The notes beneath the pieces were generated by a model. It did not search any database and was not told the DNA's origin. It saw only the letters and a list, made by a program, of their open reading frames with translations. A stretch of 64,000 nt of DNA. It comes from Coniella vitis. Lineage: Eukaryota > Ascomycota > Sordariomycetes > Diaporthales > Schizoparmaceae. The position numbers and the translations under genes are program-made. The stretch spans positions 496,001 to 560,000 of the forward strand of contig WUJK01000014.1 in NCBI GenBank assembly GCA_011317545.1, written 5' to 3'. Shown here in pieces: positions 47,741 through 59,539 of this stretch (position 1 is the first letter of the stretch; every line of letters begins with the position of its first letter).

Positions 47741-50551
47741 CTAACCATAACGATGCAGTGTCGAGGGGCCATATGGTTCGAGGCCCAGGGGTCTCTCGCC
47801 GATGCTTCTAAAGGTTTGAGTCAGATCCAGAGCGGTCGAATCGCCCAATGTTCCCAAGTTGTTAAGGCCAACTTCGTTTCCCCCTGTAACGGCCCAATTC
47901 TCAGTGTCTTGTTGTTGTCCCTGGACCTTGGTAGTGGGCACAAACTTGCTCGGTGACGCAGCTAGAGACCTAACTGATGAGACAACCTTGCTCGGCGAGT
48001 CATAGAGCCAGGGAGTGTTTTCATCTTCTAGATGGTAGGGTCCGAGAATATGAGAAGGCGACGCAGGGATGAGTGTGACCTTGTGATTCTTCTTAGCACT
48101 CAACAGGTCGTCTAGTAATCTGCCTGCCGAGTTTGCAGCAAAAGGAGACTCCAACTCCGGTCCCGAGGTGTTGTCTTCAAAGATTGTGAAACTATCAAAA
48201 TTTCCACCACGGTTCGACCGTCGGCCAGTGTAGAGCGACTTGTACTCACGCACACACTGAGGTGTTTCGAGCATGGATCGCACACTGGCCCTGAGCTTGT
48301 CGTGTTGACGTATGGGAGAGTTGTCGTATTTGGATGTTGTTGTTTTGGGAGGGGCAAGACTCGGTGTTCCTGCAAGCGGTTGCTTCGTATTTGCTGGCGT
48401 CTTGGCCGCAGCAGCAGCAATAAGTTTGGATGGCGACGCTCGTTGACGCAAAGGCGAACTCTTGGCCAGGGGAGACGAGGGTGGTAGCATTGGATTCCTG
48501 CCCTTTGATGGACTGTCACTTGATGACGCGCGCATCTTCCTGATGGCGTCCTCTGCGCGCCCACCGCCTAGGAACTCGTGGTCCGCATCCGAAGAAAATA
48601 CCGGTGCTCTCTGCTGCCCATACCGGAGAATCGAGGACTCTACGCCGGTCATGTAGCCGCTATCTACCATCGAGTAGCGCTTACGCTTGCCCGATGTCCA
48701 ACCGAACGAAGGCCTCTGCCGTACTGTAGGTGTGGGAGTATGGCTGGGAGCTGATTCACGCCGTGAGACTGCGGGCGGCGAGGATGTCAAAGTGGCATCC
48801 AGTGGGTGGGTGTAGTGAGTTTCGTTGGCCAACTCAATCTCTTCAAAAGCGTCTGAAGCTGGTATAGTGGCATCTGAAGAAGGCTCAGGTTGACGCGGCG
48901 TTGGAGGTTGTAGGTTTGGAATTTGCTGGAACTGTAATTGGAAATCGCTAATCTGGGGCGGTAGCATGGGCTCTGTATATGATTGAGCCAGGGAGGCTGG
49001 CAGGGCGGATGGTTCGAGGCGGGCGGTAGAAAGCACACCGATATTCTTGCCTGATATAGCAGCGTCGGGGCTGGGCCGTTCCTTGAGGTAGACATCCAAC
49101 AGCTCACGCTCATTTCCAGGAATAATGAGCCAGTAGTTGCCTTTGCCGGGGTCATCCTTGGCACGAGCTTGCTTGTCAAAGAATTTCTTGTGCAAACTGA
49201 GGTTGTGGCGGATGCTGTTCTCCCACGTGTCGTCTCTTCGATAGTAGCACCAGGTGGTTCGAATAAAATCGTAGATCTGGGACAGAGTTCGGCGGCGGGA
49301 CGGGGCTTTCCAAATGGCCAAGGCAATCATCTGAGCATAGGTATAAGGCGGCTTGGCATTCTCTTCCCCGGCGTCGACAGGGGGAAAGGCCTCGGCATCA
49401 GGAATGGGGACCAAGTCTCGATGCCTCCCGGGTTCGTCCGTTTTGGATCTCTTTGCGGCCTTTCGAGGAGAGGTGTGCTCCAGGGTAGGAGAATCTGGTA
49501 GGGCACGCTTCACGGCAGAGGCAGTCGAACCATGCTGGGACGGAGGCGTCTTGGTGCTGGAGGCTGGGGCGGGCAACAGAGGCTGATTTCGCTGTGTCGT
49601 GGAGGGCTTTGCTTTGGCAGACTTTCTGGGCGTCTGAGGTGGGTTCTTGGGCATGGAATCCGTAGAAGAAGCTTCCACCTTCACGACTGCTGGAGCGAGA
49701 ATTGGGCCGTTGCTGGTGAATGGTGAGGCCATTTTATTGGCCGAGGGAGTCAAGGCTTGACGTGCAAACGACGTGTCTTCGGGGCAGTTGACCGATCCAA
49801 AATCCGGGGTCGGGGCTGTCATGCCCGTAGAGACAGCGAGGGCGACGGCGGCAGCGGCAGCAGTTATGGCACTATTGGCAGTTGTGCCAGTGGTGAGGCC
49901 ATTCACGTCGTACCTGGGGAGACTATTGCCACAGGGCATGTACGGCGCAGCCGAGACGTCAAAGGACGAGTGACTAGGAAAACTTGCGCTTGGCAGGCCT
50001 GGGGTGTTGTAGGATGACGTCGAGGGGGCCATCGACATGGCGGCGTGCAGGTCAAACGGCATGTCGGTCAACTGAAAATTGACGTCGCCAAACATTGGTT
50101 GCGCCGACGACATGAGATCGAAAGCGGGCTCTGGCTGAGGCGTGTATTGCCTCGTGGACACGGAGGGCTGGGATTGTCGGCGGGGTTGGCTGGAGTAGCT
50201 GGGCATGGGTGCGCTGTTTGGGTTGGAGCCAGCAGTAAAGGACTGCGAATGGGACTTGGAAAAGGGCGGGCGCAGCGTATTGGCGACGCCGTCGCCGAAC
50301 TGCAAGCGATGAACCATGTCTCGTACCTTCTTTGGGCCAGTCTCTGGGGAGGAACGACGGCGCACCGACGAGGGTTGGACGATGGATATCGAAGTGGTTG
50401 GAAATAAGGCGAGTTTGGCTGGAGCGTGGATGTGTCGAGGATCGGGCGTCGAGTATGTACTTCCGAAGGCAGTAAGTGGGATGGGCGACAGATTGGAATG
50501 AGGGCGAGGCGAGTGGCAGTCGTCCTCTTCCAGCGGACCATGTACTTTTGA
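47741..50551 (-). CDS. Forkhead (winged-helix) transcription factor, Hcm1/Sep1-like
   Basis: A nuclear DNA-binding regulator; relatives control cell-cycle gene expression. The forkhead domain lies at 49356 to about 49085: AKPPYTYAQMIALAIW, RRTLSQIYDFIRTTWCYYRR, TWENSIRHNLSLHKKFF and DDPGKGNYWLII are all canonical. A Ser/Pro-rich N-terminus contains a poly-Ala run, and a long disordered C-terminus of over 400 residues has many SP/TP sites. The stop is TAG at 47741. The 5' end is not fixed: the frame is open back to 50551 and reads like protein (SPIPLTAFGSTYSTPDPRHI), but has no ATG before codon MVHRLQF at 50317. I therefore expect an upstream exon with an acceptor near 50530-50550. From 50317 the protein would be 858 aa. 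Confidence 0.88.
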   Translation of the reverse strand, partial: SKVHGPLEEDDCHSPRPHSNLSPIPLTAFGSTYSTPDPRHIHAPAKLALFPTTSISIVQPSSVRRRSSPETGPKKVRDMVHRLQFGDGVANTLRPPFSKSHSQSFTAGSNPNSAPMPSYSSQPRRQSQPSVSTRQYTPQPEPAFDLMSSAQPMFGDVNFQLTDMPFDLHAAMSMAPSTSSYNTPGLPSASFPSHSSFDVSAAPYMPCGNSLPRYDVNGLTTGTTANSAITAAAAAVALAVSTGMTAPTPDFGSVNCPEDTSFARQALTPSANKMASPFTSNGPILAPAVVKVEASSTDSMPKNPPQTPRKSAKAKPSTTQRNQPLLPAPASSTKTPPSQHGSTASAVKRALPDSPTLEHTSPRKAAKRSKTDEPGRHRDLVPIPDAEAFPPVDAGEENAKPPYTYAQMIALAIWKAPSRRRTLSQIYDFIRTTWCYYRRDDTWENSIRHNLSLHKKFFDKQARAKDDPGKGNYWLIIPGNERELLDVYLKERPSPDAAISGKNIGVLSTARLEPSALPASLAQSYTEPMLPPQISDFQLQFQQIPNLQPPTPRQPEPSSDATIPASDAFEEIELANETHYTHPLDATLTSSPPAVSRRESAPSHTPTPTVRQRPSFGWTSGKRKRYSMVDSGYMTGVESSILRYGQQRAPVFSSDADHEFLGGGRAEDAIRKMRASSSDSPSKGRNPMLPPSSPLAKSSPLRQRASPSKLIAAAAAKTPANTKQPLAGTPSLAPPKTTTSKYDNSPIRQHDKLRASVRSMLETPQCVREYKSLYTGRRSNRGGNFDSFTIFEDNTSGPELESPFAANSAGRLLDDLLSAKKNHKVTLIPASPSHILGPYHLEDENTPWLYDSPSKVVSSVRSLAASPSKFVPTTKVQGQQQDTENWAVTGGNEVGLNNLGTLGDSTALDLTQTFRSIGERPLGLEPYGPSTLHRYG

Positions 50552-53500
50552 TCAGAGGCTTGACACAAGCAGTGGGGCCGGCGGAGCAAGGGAGGACTTT
50601 GGAGTGGCCCGTGGCGTGGTAGACGGTGGGATCTGTATTGAGGAGCGAACCCGAGTGTCTCAAGCAGAAGCGGCAGATGTCGATCCTGGACTCCCGCTCC
50701 AGTGCACTGGCTACTGCGGGCTTGGCGAGGATGGTCAGCGAGCTGCAACCAACAAGCAAAGCAATCGGCAGCTGGATTGCGGGTTGTGGTGAGGAGATGG
50801 CGCAAGTGAGGTTGTGGGCAGTGGGGTGGAGGTGGCAGTGGAGGAGAAGGATGGAAGAGGAAGCAGGTTGAGAGAGCAATTAGATAAAGTGGATGGAAAC
50901 GGACGAGAGGTACATGGGCAGCAGAAGCTGGGGAGGCAGCAGGTACTTGAGTGGACTGTAGTTGCACGGTGCCAGGTAGCGTGCGGGCAGCACCCCTGTC
51001 GCAAACTGGGACTGGGACTGAGACCAGGATGGCACAGACCAGATCGTGGATTGGGAAAATGGAAAGCACAACCTTGCGGCTGCCGAGCTGGTTGCTTTCT
51101 GGTTTTTGGTGGGGAGCAGGTAGAGAGAAGGAGCCAGGGAAGCCAGCCCGGGAGCAGTGCACCCAATCAGTCACGTTGCTGCGAGCCACAAGCAACGCTG
51201 GGAGGCCAGATTTCTGACCACAGTAGGCAGCAAGGAACTGCACAGCGATGAAGGTCTTGAGTGCGTGCATGCAAGGTAAGAAGGGAAAAAAGAATGTTGA
51301 GGCAGAGTTAGAGGGGGGGAAGGCGAGATCACGACGGACAGAGACCGATGGGGGATGGAATCGCAGAAAAGGACATTGAATCAATTGACTACCCAATGCG
51401 GACGCAAGTGCTGTGAGAAAGTAATGAGATGGCAGGCGTCACTTACACGACAGACCCCACAGCCAGCATTCCACACAGTCTCTTGGTCGTCGCAAAAGGT
51501 TTCTTGCTGCCGAGCCGTTGAGGAGATGGCAAAACTAATGTGTTGCGAAAGCAACAGCAGTAGGAAGACGCCGTGCGGTCGGATCAAGCTCCAGAACGGT
51601 TGGACAACATCGCCATCCAGCATCGGCATGAGCACGAGAAAAGGAGGATGGAGGAAGAAAGTAACGAGAAGTTTGGAAGAGCGTACAGAAAAGGTGAGCA
51701 AAAAGGCTACTATGTACAAGTATTTAGGTACTACTTAGCGCACACACTTCTACTACTATGTACGTTGGGCGCAGCGAACCAGTTGTATGTACATAGTACT
51801 ATAGTATATGGTAGGCTGCGAAAAGGGCCTGCTACGAAGTGAAGCAGCCCCATGATTGGCCGCAGGCCCTGGCGAGAATGTGGTGCTGGCAGCTAGCAAT
51901 TGGCGAGAAGGCGGCCCACTCTGCGACAGCGCCAGCAGGGATCGCCCACCCGTGTCTGCCAGACAGCCCAGCCCAGGCCACTTGCATGTGCGCTTGCCCA
52001 AAGTCCTCATCACAAGCGTATCCAGCTCGATATTACTTGTCATAGAAGAGGGAAGGAGGGAGGGCGGAAGCTCAACAGAACTCTCGAGCAGACAGCAAGG
52101 TTGATACATGGCCGCCCAGCACCCTCCAACCTTGGAATCCACCGCATGATAAGCCCTTGCCGTCCACCGTGAATGTCGACGCTCCCGCATTTCTTCTTTT
52201 GCGCTCTTCCGTTTCTTTCCTTGCCAAAACCCTGCTGTCCAGTTGCACAATGACGCGCAGTTGGCGCTAACAGGCGATGCAGGAACGAGACCAAAACACT
52301 TCATTTGGGTGCGAGCAACAGGCCGAAACCCACCACAAAAGAAAAGGTGCGCCGCCATGATGACCACAACCTACTACCACCAGCGCAGGTGCTAGAGAGG
52401 CGGTGCTACACGGCTACCCGCCAAGGGGGAAAGGATCGCAGCGAGGCAGGTAAGCGCTTCTCGCGCTTGTTTCCGTTCTGCACGCAGACCAGGGCAGGTT
52501 GTTAGCCATCATTTCTGTTGTTGCTTCCAAGGTCCGTTCCATGGCCGGAAAAAGAAACCTTGGCTTCGACCTTTAAGTGCGTGCATATCATCCCCCTCGC
52601 CTGTCCTCTGTAATCCACTTCTTTTTCTTACCCGAGGATCCTCTTGCGGCGCCCCTCTTTTGCCCCATGCGCCATGTCACCTGCCCTTCTGCAGCCCGTG
52701 CTCTCATCAACAGTGGCAAAGTAGCAGCGACAATCTTGCTCCCCTTACCCATCACCTCACCACAATTGAATCTACGAGGTCCAGCTGATTGAGCTTGTTT
52801 CACACCATACTAACTCGGTCTGTAGTTATGCTTAGTCAATGCATCAAATGGTCAGCGCAATCGCTGCGTGGCCCATACAAAGACCGACTCGCCATTACTC
52901 GTATGCATCGTTTCCCAAGCATAAGAAGAAGACTGGATTTACAACTCGCGTCGCAGTAATAAAGAGTGCACTGGTGTTCCAGGTCGAATCAGTGAAAGCT
53001 TGAATTCTCTCCAGCGCAAACAGCCACGCCAGTGACGTTGTCGGCCCCCACCGGAATTAGGTACTTTAGAGTGAATGCAGTGGTGGCCTGCGAGGCTTGC
53101 TCAGCGTACTGTCATGGGTCTACATGGTAGTTGCAACTTCGTCTACATTCACAGCCGTCCTTTAGGAAGCATACGGGAAACTTCAGGTGATATTCTCTGC
53201 TCTCAGTGAAGGACCAAACACCAGGGCCGGGTCAATGCAACTGATGGGGCCAGTGCTACATTCCATTGCCATCGCATGTAATGCTTCCATTGGAATAGTT
53301 CGAGCTTCTGGACACCAGCATGCGATTCGTGAATCCTCACTTGGATTTTTCGCGCAATCTCGCTCTGACTCTTCAAATCTCTTCCAACGAGGTGAAAAAA
53401 GTCGAACACCGCAAGCTTGTTTTCATGTATTCAAACCGCATCTTCACTAGCCTCGCACCAAGCCTATTGTGGCTGTCTGTCAAGGCATGTCTGCAGTCTC

Positions 53501-53743
53501 CCAAGCTTTTGCCGGCTGTCGCAGCACACTTCAGTCAGTGAGAAGAATGGAAGCTATACCACAAGAGGGGAATGAAGCAAAGGAAAGATGGAAAAAAGTG
53601 ATCCGGGCCAAGCATGTGAAATCCAAGACCGAAAGACGGGATGCCCGGAGTGACTCCGAAGCTATGGAGAGTCCACAACTCCATTCTTGTCAAAAGGTCA
53701 TCGCTCGTCTCTTTATATCCTTCTTCCATGGACTTATCCCTAA

Positions 53744-53760
53744 CCCCCCCCTTTTTTTTT
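53744..53760 (+). repeat. C8-T9 homopolymer junction
   Basis: Eight C directly followed by nine T. Confidence 0.8.
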
Positions 53761-55326
53761 GTCTTCGATGCACCTGACTTCCATGTTTCGACCCACTTGC
53801 GATGCCTGGCTGGACTGACTGAACTTTTGGCCTTCCCCACCTGGTCATTGGAAAACATGAGAAGTGTGGTCTGATGTTGAGCATGAAGAGTATCCAGAGA
53901 CGAAGCTGTTTTGTAGCCTGGAATTCTCGATGCTCGGCTACATCAGGTACTGGTATGCCGAATATGCTGCCATTCTAGGCGTTCGACGGGCTAGATTAGC
54001 CTGTAATCGTGGACGGCACATTTGTTTCCAGCAAGCTTCTGGCGCTACCTGCTTCCTGTTTCTTATCTCCTGGGTTTCCACCTTGGTCTGGATATGTGAA
54101 CGCAGCGCTCCTAGTTGTGCAGCTTTGCTATCGACTGTGCGGTCGTCGAATCCTGGTCATCCATGTGAATCACAGCTTTGCGCAAGGTCCTAGTGCCCAA
54201 GATGGCTAAGCGGTGAATTCGGGTATGCTGAAGCTGTTGGGGCGAGCCTGTGAGCTATCTGAAGCCAGATGGGTCTATCCTGGATACTTGGCCGTCAAGA
54301 GGCTCTTGTACGATTGATGGTTTGCGCATGGTCGTCTGATCCAAGAGTTGGTAACCCTTAGGACCAGCGTTTTGGAGACTTTGGTATGAAGAGACCTCAA
54401 GAGAGCACAGTCGCATGGCTTCGCTGATTCTCAAGACAATTATATACACGCAATCTTATAATCTTCTTCCCTTGCTTACCATCTATTACCAAGGGAAGAA
54501 GTCAGCCATGAGACACAGGTAAAAGTTGCTCATCGTGTCATTGAGCCACATGGGAATGGCACCGGCCGGGCCATTCCTTTCTCCCTTTGTTCCACGCTTT
54601 CAGACTGGTGATGACTGAAGGGCAGCTTCGCCATGCATCACCTCAAGCAACCTTTATTTGTAGAGACCAAATTCACCCTGGCGATGTACTCAGATCACAA
54701 CCACTAACCACATTACTTTTGACGTTGCACCAGCTAGCTATGTACATAGTACGTTAATGGTCAATGGAGTGTGGCCTTCTTATTCTGCGAACTCGTCAAC
54801 CAAAACAGAGATCCCTCCACAAAGACCTAGCAAGAACCTGGACACCACATCCTCCAACGACTAAGTGCCGCAGTTCAAACCAACGCGTACGTACAAAAAA
54901 GACTAGTGGACGCACGCGCGCTACGACGCGTCCAAAGATACGCGATTTCTCTTGGCAGTCTTTCTTTTCTTTCACAAATGACAGACCTATCTGAAACGCG
55001 TTCCAAGCGTTTTTTGTCTTTTTTTTTTTTTTTAGCCCTCCATCATTGACTTCATCATTCCCCACGCTTTTTTAGCGCACATGCTAAAAGAGCCAGGGAC
55101 ATGGGAGAAGATCTCTATGACTGTACTAAGCACTATGTAAAAGGGCAGAACAAGGAAGGTCAAACAAGCATGTCCCTGCTTTTATAAACGGAAAAAGCAA
55201 GAGACAAGCGACTCCACTACACTGACAGCATGAGCGTGGATTTCGCATCATTTTTTCTTGTTCGATGTTCGAGAAGCAGTAGATGTACGTGGATGTTCTA
55301 CTTTACGTATGTCGGTTTGGTGGATC

Positions 55327-55351
55327 TATATATATATATATATTATATATA
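55327..55351 (+). repeat. (TA)n microsatellite
   Basis: Alternating T and A with one phase break. Confidence 0.8.
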
Positions 55352-55881
55352 CAGGTAGTTGTATACTTACGTAAGGATCTATGCAGTGGCTTAAGCAAGA
55401 CCAGGAGAATTTATCCAGGCGTAGGTGAACCGCCCGAAGGCAAGAAGTAATTGAATGAACCAAAACGGAGAGTTTCTGATGATGATCTTCCATCTTTGCT
55501 CAAGCGATGTGTGAGAGGGCAGGTGCATCTTTTGAGAATTGGAATTCTGCCGGCGAGGCTGTCTTATGCGAAAGAATGTATGTGTGATCGTCGTCCTATG
55601 GCTTGCTAGTCCCCTTTTTTGCATATGCTTACGGATGCATTAGTGGGGTCTCTCTTATTTTTTTTTTTGGTTATTGGAATATGCTTTACCTGCGCTTTTG
55701 CTGCGCAGCGTATTATACGCATCTGTATGTTTACGCTACGTAGTCACCAGCTGGTTCTAATCGCTTTGGTTTAACACCAATTCCTCTTCTTGAAGAAGAC
55801 CTGGGGACTTTTCACAACCCTGTTTTCTTCTATTATATACTATAGTGAGCCCTCATCTCGGTGGACGTTTACTTATCCTTT

Positions 55882-55920
55882 TCCTTCTTCTTCTTCTTCT
55901 TCTTCTTCTTCTTCTTCTTT
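55882..55920 (+). repeat. (TTC)n microsatellite
   Basis: About twelve TTC units followed by TTTTTCTTTTG. Confidence 0.85.
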
Positions 55921-56503
55921 TTCTTTTGTTTTGGTGAAAGAAGGCGGAGTGGGTTTCGGAGCATCAACCATAAACTCGCTTCTCGCCTTCTTGCTAATCT
56001 CCCTTCAAGTCCGCTCTTTTTGGCCCTTTTGCTCCTTTTCCATTCCATCTCGTCCGCTGTCGGGGTGGGCAATCAAGTAAAGTAGTTGTGTGCGCAACCG
56101 TTGCCATTTGGTTTACAAAAAGCGGTACAAGTATACCGATATGAGGAAGAAGGTCCAAGCGCAGAGCAATACCACTTTTCCCCCGTCTTTGGTTTTGTTT
56201 TTGTTCATTCAAGAAAGCCGTATGCCCTTTCTTTCCTTCACTGAGTTCACACAGAAGTTTGGGTGGCGGGGGTGTCTCAAAGGGGTTATGCATAGATGTA
56301 TATATCTATATATACATGTATATATAGATGGATTCAAATATCCTTAACATTAAAAGCTAGCACTTTTGGAAACTTGTGTGTAAATGCGCCCCGTCTCAAC
56401 TGGTTATTATCCAGGATAATTTTGACCACCTACCTATATGTGTTTCCGCTGACACTTTCCGTTTTTTTTTTCTTCTTATTCTGGTTTGTCTGTCACTCAC
56501 TCG

Positions 56504-56517
56504 CCCCCCCCCCCCCC
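56504..56517 (+). repeat. C14 homopolymer
   Basis: The longest C run in the window. Confidence 0.8.
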
Positions 56518-57321
56518 GAGGAAGTTCCTCACAAGCACCCCGATAGACAAACTATTACTAATCTCTCTCCTCGGGGACCGCCCTGGGGCAATGAGATTTG
56601 ATTCTAGGATGAAATACAAGGGGATGTTTCGGTGTAGTTACTTTTTCTCTTTGTACGGCTTTACAGCGGAAACGAATTTAATTATTTCTTTTTTTTTTTA
56701 AAAAAAAAAAAGAATAGAAGCGTGTTTGTGGAAAAGAGGGGGGAGGGGTTTCTGGTTGTCCGTGACCTTATGACTTAAATCTCCCTCATCTTGTTAGCCG
56801 ATGACTCTGAAGCAAGGACATGTATATAGTTACTGACTTGGAGCGGAAGTGGTGTCGATGTTGCATAAGAATTTCAAATCTAGTCGTACGACATCACACG
56901 AGAAAGTATACAAGTGTCCAGAATGATTGGTGTTTATTTATAGTTGATTTTAAGCATCTGCTACTGTTCTTGTATCATAGCGGCAAGCCCCTAATGCCAA
57001 GTATGAATCGGCTAGACATATCTAGGCCTTCCGCAAGTTGAGTATGCGATACTCTATTGAGCTGCACATTAACGAGCATTTACACCACTAGTCGAACTAT
57101 ATCGTCAAGGGCTTTAGATATCTCTAGCATTTCAATTAGGACCCCAAGAGGCCTGTACATTGGCGCTGTGAATGAGTCTACCTGGGGATAAAAAGGCGTC
57201 ACACGTACCTCCAACGACTTCTAATGTTTGACGATGAGCTTGTACTTTGAGCAAGCCGACATCACAATATCTCCTTCACTTCCCCTTCCTCGTCCTTCTT
57301 CATTCTCTCACGCAACGCCCA

Positions 57322-57339
57322 CCCCCCCCCTTTTTTTTT
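57322..57339 (+). repeat. C9-T9 homopolymer junction
   Basis: Nine C directly followed by nine T, seven bases beyond the MFS stop codon, in its 3' UTR. Confidence 0.8.
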
Positions 57340-57345
57340 CTACCT

Positions 57346-59539
57346 TCACTCCTCCCTATCCACATCCTGATCCTTTGACTTCTCCCCCTTCACCGATCGC
57401 CACGGTATCCCCAACGCGACTACCGTCCCTACTATACATACAAGGCCCACGACAAAGACATCCCTCATGGAATCCATATACACCCCTCTCACCAGCTCTC
57501 GCACCTTAGGATCCTCGACACTCTCAATCACCTCTTTTGCCCCACGATCCAACACATCCCTCACCGTGAGCCCCAAATCCAAACCCGCATGTCCATCCTT
57601 TCCGCCACCACCACCAGCAGTGAGCCGTGCCAACAACCGCCCGATAAACACAGCTTGCGCAACGGCGAGAGCCATCACGCCGCCGAGCTGCTCGACAAAG
57701 CTGATGACGACAATGGCAACGGGGATGTCTTCCTTGGTTGCTGTAACGCCCTTCTGACTCGGTTCTTGTTCCTGCCCGGGCTCATGCTCGTGCTCCAGGA
57801 CCGCCTGAATGGCTATGAGGGGCTGTTGAAAGGCAATTCCGCAGCCGAGGTTGTACAAACCCTGGTAGAGTATCCATTCGTGCGGCGGGGTGGACAGGTT
57901 GAAGCGGGCTGTGATGAGCGATGCGCCCAAGGAGGCGGATAAAGTGCCGAGCGCCATCAGAGGTGTATAGTAGCCGATATAGGAGGTGATGTGGCCTGCT
58001 ACGAGAAGGGCGAGGGCCATCGTTCCGGCTGAGGGGAGGTACACTAAGGGAGGTGGGTATGGATGTTAGTGTTCGTACCTGTCTTGGATCTCATGTCACG
58101 AGAGGTAAAGAAGAAGAGAGAATAGCAGGATGCCGAAGATGATGGGGAAAAACAAAAAAAGCCAAGAGTCACACTTACTCAATCCCGACGTCAACGTATC
58201 TGCGCCCCGTAATGCCTGAAAATAAATAGGCATATAGAATCCAAACACCCACATCGATCCGCTCATCAAGGCCAATGTTAGCGCACTCAACCCAACAGTT
58301 CTATTGCGCAATAACCGCAGCGGGACCATGGCACGGTCACCCGCCCACTTTTGTTCGACGAGAAACGAAGACAGCAGAATAACTGCGCCGCCGAAGTACG
58401 TGAGGACGTGTACATCATTCCACGCGTAGACGGTAGATCCGCCGCCGCCGCCAAATAGTTGCAGTGCGAGAATGAGCAGAGTCGAGCCTGGAACGAAAAG
58501 GAGCACGCCTGCAATGTCCAGCTTGCTGTACCAGCGCTCATCACAGGCTAGAGTTTCAGACTGCCGTTGTGCCTTTTGAACTTGCGGCAGGCTTTGCATG
58601 AAGGTTGTGATGGCGACTGCGACGATGAGGCATGTCGGGATGGTGATGAGGAAGGAGAAGCGCCATGAGCCGGTGAGATGGGCCACTGCGCCTGCGAGGA
58701 TGGGACCGAATGCAAGAGCGGCGCATTCCACGCTCCCAGTGATGCCTAGATAGGTTGCCCGGCTTTGTATAGGGGTAATTTGAGAGACGATGCTGTTTTT
58801 GTCATGTGTTTGCGTTAGCCAACCAGTATCAGAATTAACTGCCATGGAAGGGATGGATTGATGCTCGCAATGACCTACATATTCCCTCCCGAAAAGATGC
58901 CCGCGCCGCCACAGCCGGTGATGGCTCGTCCGAGAATGAAGATGGCGGACGAAGGAGCAGCAGTACAGATAACCGAGCCGAGACAGAAGATGAGGAACGA
59001 GGTCAGGAAGACAGATCTGAGGGGGAAGATAATGTACAACTGCCCAAAGACCAAGATGGTGGAAACGAGTGCGAGGATGCTGGGAAATGAAATATGATTA
59101 GCCCATGCTTTGAGTATGAATGTTGAGAGAGAGAGAGAGAGAGAGAGCCAGATGCAATAAAGAAGACTTACTACGACATTTCATACCAACCAACATCACC
59201 AATGGCATGGTACTCATCGCTAATGACTGGTGTCAAGGTCGTCACGCAGCTCGTGTCCTATTATGTATCACCGTGTATAAGATCAATGCCATCAAACTCT
59301 ATGGGCGAAAGAGGCCTTGTGAGGCGCTGCACAGACGAGCAACTTACATATCCCACTAAGAAGTCACCCAGCAATATGCAGCCGAATATGGTAACGAAGC
59401 GAATGCCCTTTGGGTATTTTGAATACTCTGCGTCGCCATCGCTAGCGACAGACTGCGCCGTGACTTGGCCAACGATTGCAGGACCGTCCACGACGGGTAG
59501 CAAAAGGGGAGTGGTTTCGCTGATAGCCTGTGATGCCAT
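57346..59539 (-). CDS. MFS drug:H+ antiporter, DHA14 (14-TM) type
   Basis: A plasma-membrane proton-coupled exporter of the family that carries fungal toxins, dyes and azole drugs; the substrate here is unknown. Exons are 59539-59348, 59257-59172, 59079-58879, 58792-58179 and 58043-57346, giving 596 aa. Donors are GTAAGT, GTAAGT, GTAGGT and GTAAGT, and every junction keeps the frame: LVGY|DTSCVTTL, EMS-Y|ILALVSTILVF, GGN-I|IVSQITPIQ, SGL-M|YLPSAGTMAL. Family signs are DEYHAIGDVGWYEMSY, RSVFLTSFLIFCLGSVICTAAP, ILGRAITGCGGAGIFSGG, and the antiporter motif C stretch ALAFGPILAGAVAH. The C-terminus is charged (GEKSKDQDVDREE). Intron 2 contains a GA microsatellite. No biosynthetic cluster genes lie nearby within the window, so a cluster role is not supported. 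Confidence 0.93.
59124..59147 (+). repeat. (GA)n microsatellite in MFS intron 2
   Basis: About twelve GA units; on the gene strand it is a CT tract just upstream of the acceptor. Confidence 0.8.

Larger units (their letters stand above)
50552..57345. other. Gene-free interval, 6.8 kb, with forkhead leader at its left end
   Basis: The left end probably contains the missing 5' exon and long leader of the forkhead gene. Elsewhere there is no recognisable coding region. It holds nonamers at 51708, 51754, 51790 and 54743, a TA microsatellite at 55327-55351, a TTC array at 55882-55920, a C14 run at about 56504-56517, and C-T junctions at 53744 and 57322. Confidence 0.55.

Noticed and set aside
50052..51396. 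Minus-strand frames of 275 and 442 codons over and upstream of the forkhead start
   Set aside because: They run through the forkhead coding region in other frames, and the upstream part is low-complexity Pro/Ser/His. Part of this DNA may be a forkhead leader exon, but these frames are not separate genes.
51756..52367. 203-codon minus-strand frame
   Set aside because: It includes translated copies of the intergenic nonamer at its C-terminus and has no family resemblance.
54190..54260. TGGCTAAGCGG, resembling a tRNA D-arm
   Set aside because: No matching T-arm or acceptor stem follows at the right distance.
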